DNA of 64,000 nt from an uncultured Steroidobacter sp. Its GTDB lineage: Bacteria > Pseudomonadota > Gammaproteobacteria > Steroidobacterales > Steroidobacteraceae. The stretch covers positions 62,001-126,000 of the forward strand of contig CALMII010000039.1 in NCBI GenBank assembly GCA_937864115.1, given 5' to 3'. This document shows positions 15,511 to 25,474 of the stretch, piece after piece (the stretch's first letter is position 1; each line of letters opens with the position of its first letter). The notes beneath the pieces are model-generated. The model was not told where the DNA came from. It made no database searches and saw nothing but the letters and a program-made list of their open reading frames with translations. Made by a program: the position numbers and the translations under genes.

Positions 15511-15909
15511 TCAGCGCAACCAGAGCAGCGCGCCGAGCGGATGGTGCGCTCGCGCGACGCTGATGATGAATGCGTACACGATGATGGCGGCGAATCCCCA
15601 GGCAAGACGCGTTGCGCGCGTGCGCCCGCGCTTGAGCGCGAAGGTGCCGAGCACGATGTACACGACCAGCAGCAGGACTTTCACGGTCAGCCAGCCGTGG
15701 ACGAACGGATACTGATGCAGGATCGTCGCGAGCATCAGGGCCGCGGTCAGCAGCACCGTGTCGATCGTGTAACTCAGGTAGCGCGCCGGCGCGGCCATTG
15801 GCCAGCGCGCACCCAGGTTGATCGAGAGCCAGCGCAGCACGAACAGGCCGCCGCTCAGCAGGACGGCAGCGATGTGGACGTGACGGATCTGCGGATAGAA
15901 CTCGATCAT
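15511..15909 (-). CDS. SirB2-like integral membrane protein
   Basis: This 132-residue protein has four predicted membrane helices (about 10-28, 43-63, 71-90, 104-122) and conserved histidines near helix ends (RHVHIAA, LHQYPFVHGW). It matches the pattern of the SirB/SirB2 family, whose members have no established biochemical role. It lies downstream of nnrS on the same strand across a double REP-like element, so it may be the last gene of the norB-nnrS unit. Haem or metal binding through the histidines is a guess. Confidence 0.75.
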   Translation of the reverse strand: MIEFYPQIRHVHIAAVLLSGGLFVLRWLSINLGARWPMAAPARYLSYTIDTVLLTAALMLATILHQYPFVHGWLTVKVLLLVVYIVLGTFALKRGRTRATRLAWGFAAIIVYAFIISVARAHHPLGALLWLR

Positions 15910-15934
15910 CGGAAGGCGATCCTCTTGGTCTTGT

Positions 15935-16016
15935 TGTGGGGCCGGCTTCAGCCGGCCTCCGTCTGCAGGTCAGACTTCAGCCTGACTTCTCAGGCCGGCT
16001 GAAGCCGGCCCCACAG
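15935..16016. repeat. REP-like element, copy 4 (three palindromes)
   Basis: The order is GGCCGGCTTCAGCCGGCC, then GTCAGACTTCAGCCTGAC, then GGCCGGCTGAAGCCGGCC, so one palindrome is repeated on the other side. It lies between the SirB2-like gene and nnrS. Confidence 0.85.
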
Positions 16017-16026
16017 GCAGAGAGAG

Positions 16027-17265
16027 TCAACCTTCTCTGCCATCCGCCCGCGGCGTCAAGTAGATCCACGTCGAACGCAGCACCCACGGCAGGAACGCGA
16101 TGATCCACTCGACCGCCGCCAGCGCATGCCAGGCCAGCGAATCGGGCACGATCTCCGCGACGACACGCGACACCGCAATGAGCTGCACCAGCACGAACGC
16201 AAACGCGGCCACGCGTCCCAGCACCAGTGGCCGCCCCGAGTGTCCCTGCGTCACGCGTGTGACCATCGCCACCAGCAGGCTGCTGAAGTATCCGATGAAC
16301 AGCGCATGCGCCGGGCCGCGACCGAGTTCGAACGCGCCGGTCGTCGCGAACCACAGGCTCTGCGCCGAGTAGAGCGCGAAGGCAATCGGCAGCCAGGCGA
16401 AGCCGACGAACAGAACGCGCAGCAGTCCCGGCATCGATGCGCCGCGCGGCCACCATCGCACCAGCAGCCAGCCGGTGAGGATCGTCATCGGCACATCGGC
16501 GATCCATAGCCAGCCATACGCGTGGCGCAGTTCGAACCAGACGTGCAGCAATGCCAGCGGCCAGAACGTGGCGAGCGCCCACATCGGGCGCTGCGGCTGA
16601 TAGCCGGCAATCACGCCGCTGGCGAAGAACGCGATCATGCGATGACACACGGTGAAGAAGATCGGCAGCAGCACGGCGATGCTGCCGACCTTGACGGCGA
16701 GAAACAGCAGCTTCGCATCGGAACTCTGCAGGAACCCCAGCCAGGCGACGAGGCCGAGCAGTCCGAAACCCAGCGCGGCCAGGCAGCTCACGGCGTGCCA
16801 GGTGCGGCCGCGGTCCTGATACACGAGCCGCGCCAGCAGGAACGTGCCGATGCTCCAGCCGAGCAGCGTCAGTATCGCGCCGGCTTTCAACAACGGCAGA
16901 CCGGCGAACAGGCCGACGAGGGTGAGCAGTTGTCCGCCGAACATGCCGATGCCTACCGGGATGTAGCGCGAACGATCGAGCGCCGGCAGATTCATCCAGC
17001 GCGGAAACACGGTCAGCAGAAAGCCGAACATGAACGAGGGCAGCACCTGGTACTGCATCAGCATGGCGTGCAGCCAGCCCGCGGGCACCGCCGGTTGAGC
17101 GAGCCCGAACAGATGCCAGCGGGTGTCGAGCAGCCAGAGCGTCCACCATGTCATCGCGAGCAGGACGTTGGTCGCGCCGATGAAGAACATCAGGCGATGC
17201 GGGGCTGCAGCGAGCAGACGCAGCGCGGCGGCGGGCGGGTTGAGTATGAGAGGAGGGGTAGGCAT
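16027..17265 (-). CDS. nnrS: NnrS-family membrane protein
   Basis: The 412-residue polytopic protein has about twelve hydrophobic segments. It carries the family's recurrent pattern of histidines and tryptophans inside membranes (PHRLMFFIGATN, GWLHAMLMQYQVLPSFMFGF, FTVCHRMIAFF, GPAHALFIGY). NnrS proteins are haem- and copper-containing in the one studied case and are linked to protection from nitrosative stress during denitrification. It is downstream of norB on the same strand (97-base gap containing a REP-like element) and is probably co-expressed. The start follows the conserved N-terminus. Confidence 0.92.
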   Translation of the reverse strand: MPTPPLILNPPAAALRLLAAAPHRLMFFIGATNVLLAMTWWTLWLLDTRWHLFGLAQPAVPAGWLHAMLMQYQVLPSFMFGFLLTVFPRWMNLPALDRSRYIPVGIGMFGGQLLTLVGLFAGLPLLKAGAILTLLGWSIGTFLLARLVYQDRGRTWHAVSCLAALGFGLLGLVAWLGFLQSSDAKLLFLAVKVGSIAVLLPIFFTVCHRMIAFFASGVIAGYQPQRPMWALATFWPLALLHVWFELRHAYGWLWIADVPMTILTGWLLVRWWPRGASMPGLLRVLFVGFAWLPIAFALYSAQSLWFATTGAFELGRGPAHALFIGYFSSLLVAMVTRVTQGHSGRPLVLGRVAAFAFVLVQLIAVSRVVAEIVPDSLAWHALAAVEWIIAFLPWVLRSTWIYLTPRADGREG

Positions 17266-17286
17266 GAGAATCTGTTTCCTTTCTTA

Positions 17287-17342
17287 CTGTAGGTCAGGCT
17301 TCAGCCTGACTCCTCGGAGGCCGGCTGAAGCCGGCCCCACAG
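17287..17342. repeat. REP-like bipartite palindrome, copy 5
   Basis: The two palindromes are GTCAGGCTTCAGCCTGAC and GGCCGGCTGAAGCCGGCC, both perfect, bounded by CTGTAG and CCCCACAG. It lies between norB and nnrS within a presumed operon. Confidence 0.9.
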
Positions 17343-17362
17343 TCAGTCAGAGGGCCATTTTC

Positions 17363-19636
17363 TCACTGCTTCGCAGTCTCCACTGCCGCCGGCACTGTCG
17401 CCTCGTGCTTCGGCGCGATCCACAGTCGCAGCACGAACCACGCGAGCGAGAGCGCACCGACGCTGAAGATCGTGTCGCCGGGCACGCGCATCCACACCAG
17501 CAGCTGGATGATCGGCCGCTGCATGAGATCGGCGGAGCGCGCATACCAGTAGCCCTGATCGATCGCGGCGGTGAGCTGGATGATGCCGATCGGCAGCAGC
17601 GTGAACAGCGCCATCATGCCCAGGCCGATATTGAAGGCCCAGAAGCTCGTCTTCAGCAGCTTCTCGTTCCACACCGCGTTCGGCTTCAGACCGCGCAGGC
17701 AGAAGAGCATGAGCGCGATGCCGAGGAATCCGTACACACCGAAGAGCGCGGTATGGCCGTGCAGCGGCGTGAGGTTCAGACCCTGCATGTAGTAGAGCGG
17801 CAGCGGCGGATTGATCAGGAAGCCGAACAGGCCGGCACCGACCAGGTTCCAGAAGGCCACGGCCGTGAAGAACAGGATCGGCCAGCGATAGCGCTGCATC
17901 CATGGCGTGGCCGAGCCCAGTTTGTAGGTCTGGTAGGCCTCGAAGCCGATGAAGGCGAGCGGCACCACTTCCAGTGCGGAGAAGCTTGCGCCGAGCGCGA
18001 TCACCGCCGTCGGCGTACCCGTGAAGTACAGGTGATGCAGCGTGCCGAGCACGCCGCCCGCCATGAATACGATGGTTGCGAACAGCACGGCAGTCGTTGC
18101 CGAACTCACGCGCAGCAGACCGAGCCGCGTGAACAGGAAGGCGATCACGGCGGTGGCGAACACTTCGAAGAAGCCTTCGACCCACAGATGCACCACCCAC
18201 CAGCGCCAGTATTCGACCATCGACAGGTGGGTCTTCTCGCCCCACATGAGGCCGGCGCCGTAGAACAGGCCGATGCACACCGTCGACAGGAACAGCAGCA
18301 CGATGATCGACTTCGATTCACCTCCTTTCCTGATCGCCGGCCACAGCGCGCGGCCGACGAGCGTCAGCCACACGCCGAGTCCGACGAACAGGAAGGCCTG
18401 CCAGAAGCGGCCGAGATCGACGTATTCCCAGCCCTGGTGACCGAACCAGAAATTCCTGTCGAGCCCGAGCTTCTGCATCACCGCCAGCCACTGGCCCGTG
18501 AAGGCGCCGACGACGATGACGATCAGACACACGAACAGGAAATTGACGCCGAAGCGCTGGAACTTCGGCTCATGACCCGAGATTGCCGGCGCGATGTACA
18601 GGCCCATGCCGAGCCACGCCGTTGCGATCCACAGCACCGCGAGCTGCGTATGCCAGGTGCGCGTCAGCGAGTAGGGCAGGATATTGGAGAGAGCGAAGCC
18701 ATAGGCTTCCTGGCCTTCGACCTGGTAATGCGCCGTCGTCGCGCCGAGCAGGATCTGCACCAGGAACAGTGCGATCACCAGCCAGAAGTACTTGCCGACG
18801 GCGCGCATCGAAGGAGTGATGCGCACCAGCGCGAGCGGATCGCTGCTGGGCAGCGACACCGGCGCTTCGTCCTTGTGACGCGCATGATGCCAGCCGAGCA
18901 GCGCGATGCCGGCGATCAGGAACAGCACGCTGAACACCGTCCACATGAACAGGTGCGACGGCGGCGTGTTGCCGACGAGTTCGTCGTGCGGCCAGTTGTT
19001 GGTGTAGCTGATGTCCTTGCCCGGACGGTTCGTGACCGCCGACCAGGCAGACCACCAGATGAAGGCCGTCAGGGCCTCACGATGCTCGGCCGTATCGACC
19101 GTATCGTTCTTCATCGCGTAGGCCTTGCGCAGATCGAGCAGCGCCGGATCGTTGCCGAACAGCGCCGTGTAGTGAGCGGCAACCTGTTTCATGGCCGTGG
19201 CACGATCGTTCGACACCGTGACGGTGCCATGGCTGTCGTCATACGTGTTGGCGCGGATCCGCGGCCGCAGCTGCGTTGCGTAGGCGGCCTGCGTTTCGGG
19301 CGACAGATCCGCGTAGGCGCGCGAAGTTTCGCGTTGCGCCACGAGGTCGAGCCAGGCCGTCGCTTCGCGATGCAGCCAGTCGGCGCTCCAGTCAGGCGCG
19401 ACGTACGCGCCGTGGCCCCAGATCGACCCGAGCTGCTGACCGCCGATCGATTGCCACACCTGCCGGCCTTTCTCGATGTCGGCGCGCGTGTAGATCGTTG
19501 CGCCGTTTTCGCTGACCACGGCCTCGGGAATGGGCGGCATGACCCGATGGATTTCGCCTCCCACCCACAGCAGGACTCCGAAGGACACGGTCAGCAGCAA
19601 GGCCAGACCGATCCATAACCGACGACTCGAATTCAT
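17363..19636 (-). CDS. norB: Quinol-dependent nitric oxide reductase (single-subunit qNor)
   Basis: It reduces 2 NO to N2O at the cytoplasmic membrane, removing the NO made by NirK. At 757 residues it is the long, quinol-oxidising form. Residues 1-230 form the extra N-terminal helix plus a periplasmic domain (GQQLGSIWGHGAYVAPDWSADWLHR) that replaces NorC. The remaining twelve-helix core keeps the haem/non-haem-iron ligands, for example HLWVEGFFEVF and TGTPTAVIALGASFSALEVV with GTLHHLYFTG. No norC gene is present. GGGAG precedes the ATG. An FNR-type box lies 66 bases upstream. The neighbours are nnrS downstream and fnr upstream. Confidence 0.96.
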   Translation of the reverse strand: MNSSRRLWIGLALLLTVSFGVLLWVGGEIHRVMPPIPEAVVSENGATIYTRADIEKGRQVWQSIGGQQLGSIWGHGAYVAPDWSADWLHREATAWLDLVAQRETSRAYADLSPETQAAYATQLRPRIRANTYDDSHGTVTVSNDRATAMKQVAAHYTALFGNDPALLDLRKAYAMKNDTVDTAEHREALTAFIWWSAWSAVTNRPGKDISYTNNWPHDELVGNTPPSHLFMWTVFSVLFLIAGIALLGWHHARHKDEAPVSLPSSDPLALVRITPSMRAVGKYFWLVIALFLVQILLGATTAHYQVEGQEAYGFALSNILPYSLTRTWHTQLAVLWIATAWLGMGLYIAPAISGHEPKFQRFGVNFLFVCLIVIVVGAFTGQWLAVMQKLGLDRNFWFGHQGWEYVDLGRFWQAFLFVGLGVWLTLVGRALWPAIRKGGESKSIIVLLFLSTVCIGLFYGAGLMWGEKTHLSMVEYWRWWVVHLWVEGFFEVFATAVIAFLFTRLGLLRVSSATTAVLFATIVFMAGGVLGTLHHLYFTGTPTAVIALGASFSALEVVPLAFIGFEAYQTYKLGSATPWMQRYRWPILFFTAVAFWNLVGAGLFGFLINPPLPLYYMQGLNLTPLHGHTALFGVYGFLGIALMLFCLRGLKPNAVWNEKLLKTSFWAFNIGLGMMALFTLLPIGIIQLTAAIDQGYWYARSADLMQRPIIQLLVWMRVPGDTIFSVGALSLAWFVLRLWIAPKHEATVPAAVETAKQ

Positions 19637-19665
19637 GATGATGCATCTCCCTGGAAGGTAGGCAG

Positions 19666-19708
19666 ATGCTGCGACCGGCGGGGAGGCCGGCGCCCTGATC
19701 CAGATCAG
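19666..19708 (-). promoter_or_regulatory. FNR-type promoter of norB-nnrS
   Basis: CTGATCCAGATCAG (19695-19708) is a perfect palindrome of the TGA-N6-TCA type. CAGCAT at 19671-19666 would be the -10 (A and T at the key positions), putting +1 near 19659 and the box at about -42. It also lies 17 bases past the end of the fnr gene. Confidence 0.62.
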
Positions 19709-19724
19709 GCGGGATGCTCGTCCG

Positions 19725-20480
19725 TCATTCCCGCAACACGTTGCGGGCCAGGGTCTCGAGCTTTTCCCGCTGCAGCAGCTCGATGTCGCGCCGGTCGACC
19801 CGCAGCAGGCCGTCGTCCTGGAAACGCCGGAACACGCGGCTGACGGTTTCGGAAGCGAGTCGCAGATAGTTCGCGATGTCGGTGCGGGTCATTGCCACCG
19901 TGAAGCGATGCGCGGAGAAACCGCGCGCGGCATAGCGTCGGGACAGCGAGATGAGGAACGCCGCCATGCGTTCGTCGGCCGTGAAATTGCCTGCCAGCAG
20001 CGCCGCCTTGTTGATGTCCTCGCTCAGCAGCGTGAACAGGCGCTGTTGCAAACCGGGCATGCGCGTGGCGAGCGCGGCGATGTTGGGAAAGGCGAACTTG
20101 CACAGCTGCACGGATTCCAGCGCGACCGCGTTGCACGGATATTTCGCGTGCGAGATCGCACTGAGGCCGATCACTTCGCCGGGCAGGAAGAATCCCTGCA
20201 CCTGTTCGCGCCCCTCGTCATCCGTCACGTACGTCTTCACCGTACCCGCCCGAACGGCGGCGATGACGTTGAAGGCATCGCCCTCGCGAAAAATGTGATC
20301 GCCTTCATGAAAGGGGCCGACGTGCTCGACCAGCACGTGCAGGTCGCGCAGATGCGTCTTGTCGAAGCCGCTCGCCAGGCACGCGGACGAGAAGGCGCAG
20401 GTGGTGCAGAAGTGGAATTCATCGCCGTCGTCGGCGATGGGTGATTTACGCGCTGGATTGCGGGTCGGGGCGCCGGTCAT
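19725..20480 (-). CDS. fnr: FNR/ANR-type oxygen-sensing transcription activator
   Basis: The 251-residue CRP-family protein has the four iron-sulfur cysteines of true FNR: Cys25, Cys28 and Cys34 (C-x2-C-x5-C) and Cys127 in VQLCKF. It should therefore hold an oxygen-labile 4Fe-4S cluster. The helix-turn-helix recognition helix LASETVSRVFRRF has Glu211, Ser214 and Arg215, the same E-x2-SR contacts by which FNR reads TTGAT/ATCAA. It lies 17 bases after hemN on the same strand, so it is in the hemN transcription unit and probably autoregulated through that promoter. DNR-type NO sensors lack these cysteines, so this is the oxygen sensor rather than a DNR. Confidence 0.95.
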   Translation of the reverse strand: MTGAPTRNPARKSPIADDGDEFHFCTTCAFSSACLASGFDKTHLRDLHVLVEHVGPFHEGDHIFREGDAFNVIAAVRAGTVKTYVTDDEGREQVQGFFLPGEVIGLSAISHAKYPCNAVALESVQLCKFAFPNIAALATRMPGLQQRLFTLLSEDINKAALLAGNFTADERMAAFLISLSRRYAARGFSAHRFTVAMTRTDIANYLRLASETVSRVFRRFQDDGLLRVDRRDIELLQREKLETLARNVLRE

Positions 20481-20496
20481 CGCGCCCCCGGGTACG

Positions 20497-21894
20497 TCAG
20501 ATGGCGCGCGAGTAGCGGGGTGCGGCGCCGGGCAGCGCCTGGTTGAGGTAGCGATCGAAACACATGGCGATGATACGCAGCAGCAAACGGCCGCGACAAG
20601 TCGCGGTGATGGCGCGGTCGGCGATGACGACGAGGCCTTCGTTCTCGAGCGGCGCGAGCTGCTGCAAGTCGTCTGCGAAGTACAGGTCGAACTCGATCTG
20701 ATGACGGCGCTCGATGGCGGCGATGTCGATCCGGCCGAGGCACATCAGTTGCTGGATCACGTCCGCGCGCACCACGTCGTCGAAATCCAGATGCCGTCCG
20801 CGCCACAGCGGCAGGCGACCGGCATCGAGCGCGAGTTCCCAGCCCGTCAGGTCGCGCGCGTTCTGGCTGAAGCTGTCGCCGATGTGACTGATGGCGCTCA
20901 CGCCCAGGCCGACGAGATCGCAGTCGGCGTGCGTGGTGTAGCCCATGAAGTTCCGCTGCAGCGTACCCTCGGCCTGCGCGCGGGCGAGCGGATCTTCGGG
21001 CAGCGCGAAGTGATCCATGCCGATGTACTCGTAGCCGGCGGCGCCGAGCTTGTCGACCGCCATCTGCAGCAGTGCGAGTTTCGTTTCTGCCGAGGGCAAT
21101 GCCGCGGCCTCGATGTGCCGCTGCGCTTTGAACATCTCGGGCAGGTGCGCATAGCTGTATACGGCCAGCCTGTCGGGTCGCGCTGCCAGTACGGTATCGA
21201 GCGTGCGACCGAATCCCACCAGCGTCTGCTTCGGCAGGCCGTAGATCAGGTCGACATTGATGGAGCGGAAGCCGTGGCGGCGGCAGTCGTCGATGACGGC
21301 GAGCGTCTGTTCCACGCTCTGGATGCGGTTCACCGCGCGCTGCACTTCGGGATCGAAGTCCTGCACGCCGAGGCTCGCGCGATTGAAGCCGAGTCGTGCG
21401 TATGCAGCGATGTCGCCGGCTTCGATGAACCGTGGATCGAGTTCGATGGAAAAGTCGCGATCATCGCGGGCGCTGACATGGAAGTGGTGCCGGATGCTTT
21501 CGATGAGTTCCTGCATTTCAGGCGGCCGCAGGAAGTTCGGCGTGCCGCCGCCCAGGTGCAGCTGGATGACTTCGCGGTCGCGATCGAACAGCGCGCCGGC
21601 GAGCGCGATTTCCCGCACCAGCCGTTCCACGTACGTGCGGCCTTTCGACACGTCGCGCGTGATGATGCGGTTGCAGCCGCAGTAGAAACACGGGCTGAAG
21701 CAGTACGGAATGTGCAGGTACAGCGACAGCAGGCGCGGGATCGGCTCGGCATTGCTGTGCCGGACGTACTCGCGCAGCATGGTTTCGTTGAACGAGGGGA
21801 CGAACTGCGGCGCCGTGGGATACGACGTGTACCGCGGGCCGGGCCGGTCGTACTTGCGCAGCAGATCGGCGTCGAATTCGAAATGAGTAGTCAT
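20497..21894 (-). CDS. hemN: Oxygen-independent coproporphyrinogen III oxidase
   Basis: This radical SAM enzyme makes protoporphyrinogen IX without oxygen, in the cytosol. It has 465 residues with the cluster motif CFSPCFYC (Cys65, Cys69, Cys72), plus the extra cysteine of HemN (Cys74), and GGGTPNFL for SAM. The N-terminus MTTHFEFDADLLRKYDRPGP aligns directly with E. coli HemN, which fixes the start. The bases before the ATG (AGACTCCTCCC) contain no Shine-Dalgarno. An FNR-type box is centred 41.5 bases upstream of the ATG, implying a leaderless transcript. fnr follows. Confidence 0.96.
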   Translation of the reverse strand: MTTHFEFDADLLRKYDRPGPRYTSYPTAPQFVPSFNETMLREYVRHSNAEPIPRLLSLYLHIPYCFSPCFYCGCNRIITRDVSKGRTYVERLVREIALAGALFDRDREVIQLHLGGGTPNFLRPPEMQELIESIRHHFHVSARDDRDFSIELDPRFIEAGDIAAYARLGFNRASLGVQDFDPEVQRAVNRIQSVEQTLAVIDDCRRHGFRSINVDLIYGLPKQTLVGFGRTLDTVLAARPDRLAVYSYAHLPEMFKAQRHIEAAALPSAETKLALLQMAVDKLGAAGYEYIGMDHFALPEDPLARAQAEGTLQRNFMGYTTHADCDLVGLGVSAISHIGDSFSQNARDLTGWELALDAGRLPLWRGRHLDFDDVVRADVIQQLMCLGRIDIAAIERRHQIEFDLYFADDLQQLAPLENEGLVVIADRAITATCRGRLLLRIIAMCFDRYLNQALPGAAPRYSRAI

Positions 21895-21900
21895 GGGAGG

Positions 21901-21942
21901 AGTCTGGGCTGGCAGCCGGCGGTGCGCCCTGATCTAGGTCAG
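21901..21942 (-). promoter_or_regulatory. FNR-type class II promoter of hemN-fnr (apparently leaderless)
   Basis: CTGATCTAGGTCAG at 21929-21942 holds TGA-N6-TCA. CAGACT at 21906-21901 has the key A and T of a -10. With -7 at 21901, +1 is 21894, the A of the hemN ATG, and the box is at -41.5. This is the same arrangement as at fabA. Confidence 0.62.
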
Positions 21943-22057
21943 GTGGTCGGTGGATGTCTGCCCGGCGACTTTTCTCCGGCCTGCGGCGTTGACACATCTA
22001 TAGAACCGCCGCCGCGACCGCGACCTACACTACCGCCGCGCTGTCGGAAGGAACGAT

Positions 22058-23026
22058 ATGAAGCGGTTCAGGCATGCGATTCTGTTCGCGGTGATGCTCG
22101 GCGGCCCGGCGGCCTGGGCCGGTCCCACGCTGCGTACGCCGGAGGGTCACTCCAATCTCGAAGGCAACTGGACCAATGCATCGCTGACTTCATTGCAGCG
22201 CGCGGCGCGCTACAAAAGCCTGGTCCTGGCGCCGGAAGAAGTCGAGGAAGCGACCAACACCCACCCGCAGGTCGTGCGGCAGCGGAACGACGACGAGCAG
22301 GGTGAGGGCACGAAGTTCGACGGCTCAGATCTGCAACGCGGCCGCGGCTACAACGCGTTCTGGATCGATCCGGGCATGACGTTCAGTGTCGTGAAGGGGC
22401 AGCACCGCACCGCGTGGATCATCGATCCGGCAGACGGCCAGATTCCCTACAAGGAAACGGTGCGACGCGGGACGGGCAGCACGAACTTCGACGGCCCCGA
22501 AGGCCGGCCGCTGGGCGAACGCTGCATCATCAACAGCGGCAATGCCGGTCCGCCGATGACGAACTATCTTTACAACAACAATTACGAGATCGCCCAGACG
22601 CGCGACGTCGTGCTGATCCGCGCCGAGATGAACAACTATGCGCGGATCATTCGCATCGGTGGTCGGCACATCGATCCGCGCATCGGTGTGCTGCACGGGG
22701 ATTCGATCGGGCATTGGGAAGGCAGCACGCTGGCGGTCGAGACGACCAACTTCCATCCGCTGCACATGAAATCGATGATCGGCCTGTCATCGCAGGCGAT
22801 CGTGCGCGAGCGCTTCACGCGGGTGTCGCCGCAGCAGATTCTTTATGAATACACGGTCGAGGATCCGGTCAACTACCGGCAGCCGTGGCGGGGCGAGATG
22901 TCGCTGGAGGCGACGTCGGATCGTGTTTATGAGTACGCGTGTCACGAGGGCAACTACGCGATGCCTGGAGTGCTGGCGGGGGCGCGGGAAGAAGAGAAGC
23001 GGGGCGGATCGCCGCGTTCGGAGTAG
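22058..23026 (+). CDS. Exported protein of unknown function
   Basis: The 322-residue product has a signal peptide (about 1-22, cut after AWA). I recognise no characterised family, though the motif GHWEGSTLAVETTNF is familiar from a group of hypothetical exported proteins common in steroid- and terpenoid-degrading proteobacteria. The middle (AWIIDPADGQIPYKE, GERCIINSGNAGPPM) and the late cysteine (YEYACHEGNY) suggest one or two disulphides in a beta-rich periplasmic domain. A good GGAAGGAA lies before the ATG. It is divergent from hemN and has no partner downstream. Confidence 0.78.
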   Translation: MKRFRHAILFAVMLGGPAAWAGPTLRTPEGHSNLEGNWTNASLTSLQRAARYKSLVLAPEEVEEATNTHPQVVRQRNDDEQGEGTKFDGSDLQRGRGYNAFWIDPGMTFSVVKGQHRTAWIIDPADGQIPYKETVRRGTGSTNFDGPEGRPLGERCIINSGNAGPPMTNYLYNNNYEIAQTRDVVLIRAEMNNYARIIRIGGRHIDPRIGVLHGDSIGHWEGSTLAVETTNFHPLHMKSMIGLSSQAIVRERFTRVSPQQILYEYTVEDPVNYRQPWRGEMSLEATSDRVYEYACHEGNYAMPGVLAGAREEEKRGGSPRSE

Positions 23027-23044
23027 CCGTCTTCGTTCCTTCTT

Positions 23045-23100
23045 CTGTAGGTCAGGCTTCAGCCTGACTCCTCAGAGGCCGGCTGAAGCCGGCCCCACAG
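23045..23100. repeat. REP-like bipartite palindrome, copy 6
   Basis: It is nearly identical to copy 5, with both palindromes perfect. It lies between the convergent ends of the exported protein gene and an acyl-CoA dehydrogenase gene. Confidence 0.9.
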
Positions 23101-23114
23101 GGAGGAAGAAGACG

Positions 23115-24245
23115 TCAGGCCGCCGGCGTTGCGACGAACTGTTCCAGGTGAAAGTCGGTATCACCAAAGGTGATGTCGATACCCGTGAGCCGCTTGAAAT
23201 GATGGCTGACCATCAGTTCGTCCGTCATGCCCATGCCGCCGTGCAACTGGATCGCCTGCTGACCGACGAAGCGCCCGGCCTGGCCGATGATCACCTTCGC
23301 TGCGGACAATGAGCGCTTGCGCTCATTGGCATCCGGGTCGGTGCACTTGATCGCCGCCAGATAACTCATCGACAGCGCCTGTTCGCTTTGCAGGAACATG
23401 TCGGCCATGCGGTGCTGCAGGACCTGGAACTTCGCGATCGGCTGGCCGAACTGCTTGCGCGACTTGGTGTATTCGAGCGTTGCCGCATTCACCGCCTTCA
23501 TGATGCCGACGGCTTCGGCGCACAGCGCGCTGAGCGTGACTTCGTACGCGCCTTCGATGGCCGCAAAGGCCTTGCCGGCGGCACCGATGAGATTTCCCTT
23601 GACGCCTTTGAGTTCGATGTCCGCCGCGGTCTGGCCGTCGATCGTGCGATAGCTCTTGATCGTCACGCCTGCGGACCCGGGATCGACCCGGAAAACCGAC
23701 ATGCCATCGGTATCGCCGGCCTTGCCGCTGGTGCGTGCCGTGACGAGCAGTTCGTCGGCCGCGCCGCCGTGAGCAATGACGGCCTTGTGACCATCGATGA
23801 CGTAACCGTCGCCGCTCTTTTCGGCACGCGTCGCCAGGTGGGCGATCTCGCCGCGCGTGTGCGGTTCCTGATGCGCGACGATCACGATGCGTTCGCCCGA
23901 GGCGATGCCGGGGAACAGGTCGGCCGCGGCTTTCTCATCGCCGAGTCGCGACAGCAGCGCTGGCGTAAATACGGCGGCACTCAGGAAAGGTTCGACCACG
24001 AGGCCTTCGCCCAGCGCATTCATCACCAGCATCGTGTCGACCGGGCCTGCATTCAGGCCGCCGTGCGCTTCGGGCACATTGAGTGCCGTGAGTCCGAGGC
24101 CGGCCAGCTCGTTCCACACATCGCGGCTCCAGCCTTCCTGCGACTTGAGAATCTCGCGACGAGCTTCGAAGGAATAGCTTTCGCGCACAAAGCGCCGCAC
24201 GGTGTCGGCGAGCAGTTGCTGTTCTTCGCTGAAATTGAAATCCAT
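23115..24245 (-). CDS. Acyl-CoA dehydrogenase, small-subunit-like
   Basis: This 376-residue FAD flavoprotein of the acyl-CoA dehydrogenase fold begins MDFNFSEEQQLLADTVRRFV and has the C-terminal FAD/dimer motif QLHGGMGMTDELMVSHHFKR. In place of the usual Y-E-G catalytic loop it reads TFGDTDFHLEQF, so the standard glutamate base of medium-chain enzymes is absent. Together with the second dehydrogenase 29 bases upstream it resembles the two-subunit (alpha2beta2) dehydrogenases used on dicarboxylic, steroid-side-chain or terpenoid acyl-CoAs. The substrate is not predictable from sequence alone. Confidence 0.9.
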   Translation of the reverse strand: MDFNFSEEQQLLADTVRRFVRESYSFEARREILKSQEGWSRDVWNELAGLGLTALNVPEAHGGLNAGPVDTMLVMNALGEGLVVEPFLSAAVFTPALLSRLGDEKAAADLFPGIASGERIVIVAHQEPHTRGEIAHLATRAEKSGDGYVIDGHKAVIAHGGAADELLVTARTSGKAGDTDGMSVFRVDPGSAGVTIKSYRTIDGQTAADIELKGVKGNLIGAAGKAFAAIEGAYEVTLSALCAEAVGIMKAVNAATLEYTKSRKQFGQPIAKFQVLQHRMADMFLQSEQALSMSYLAAIKCTDPDANERKRSLSAAKVIIGQAGRFVGQQAIQLHGGMGMTDELMVSHHFKRLTGIDITFGDTDFHLEQFVATPAA

Positions 24246-24274
24246 GATGTTCTCTTGCGTCGAAAGGTCCGGGC

Positions 24275-25474
<1,200 letters not shown>

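Noticed and set aside
17123..19618. 831-codon plus-strand open frame opposite norB
   Set aside because: It is antisense to the clearly conserved qNor and shows no family motif, only charged low-complexity composition typical of a high-GC shadow.
19725..20480. Reading the FNR-family gene as a DNR-type NO sensor
   Set aside because: DNR proteins lack the N-terminal cysteine cluster, whereas this protein has C-x2-C-x5-C plus Cys127.
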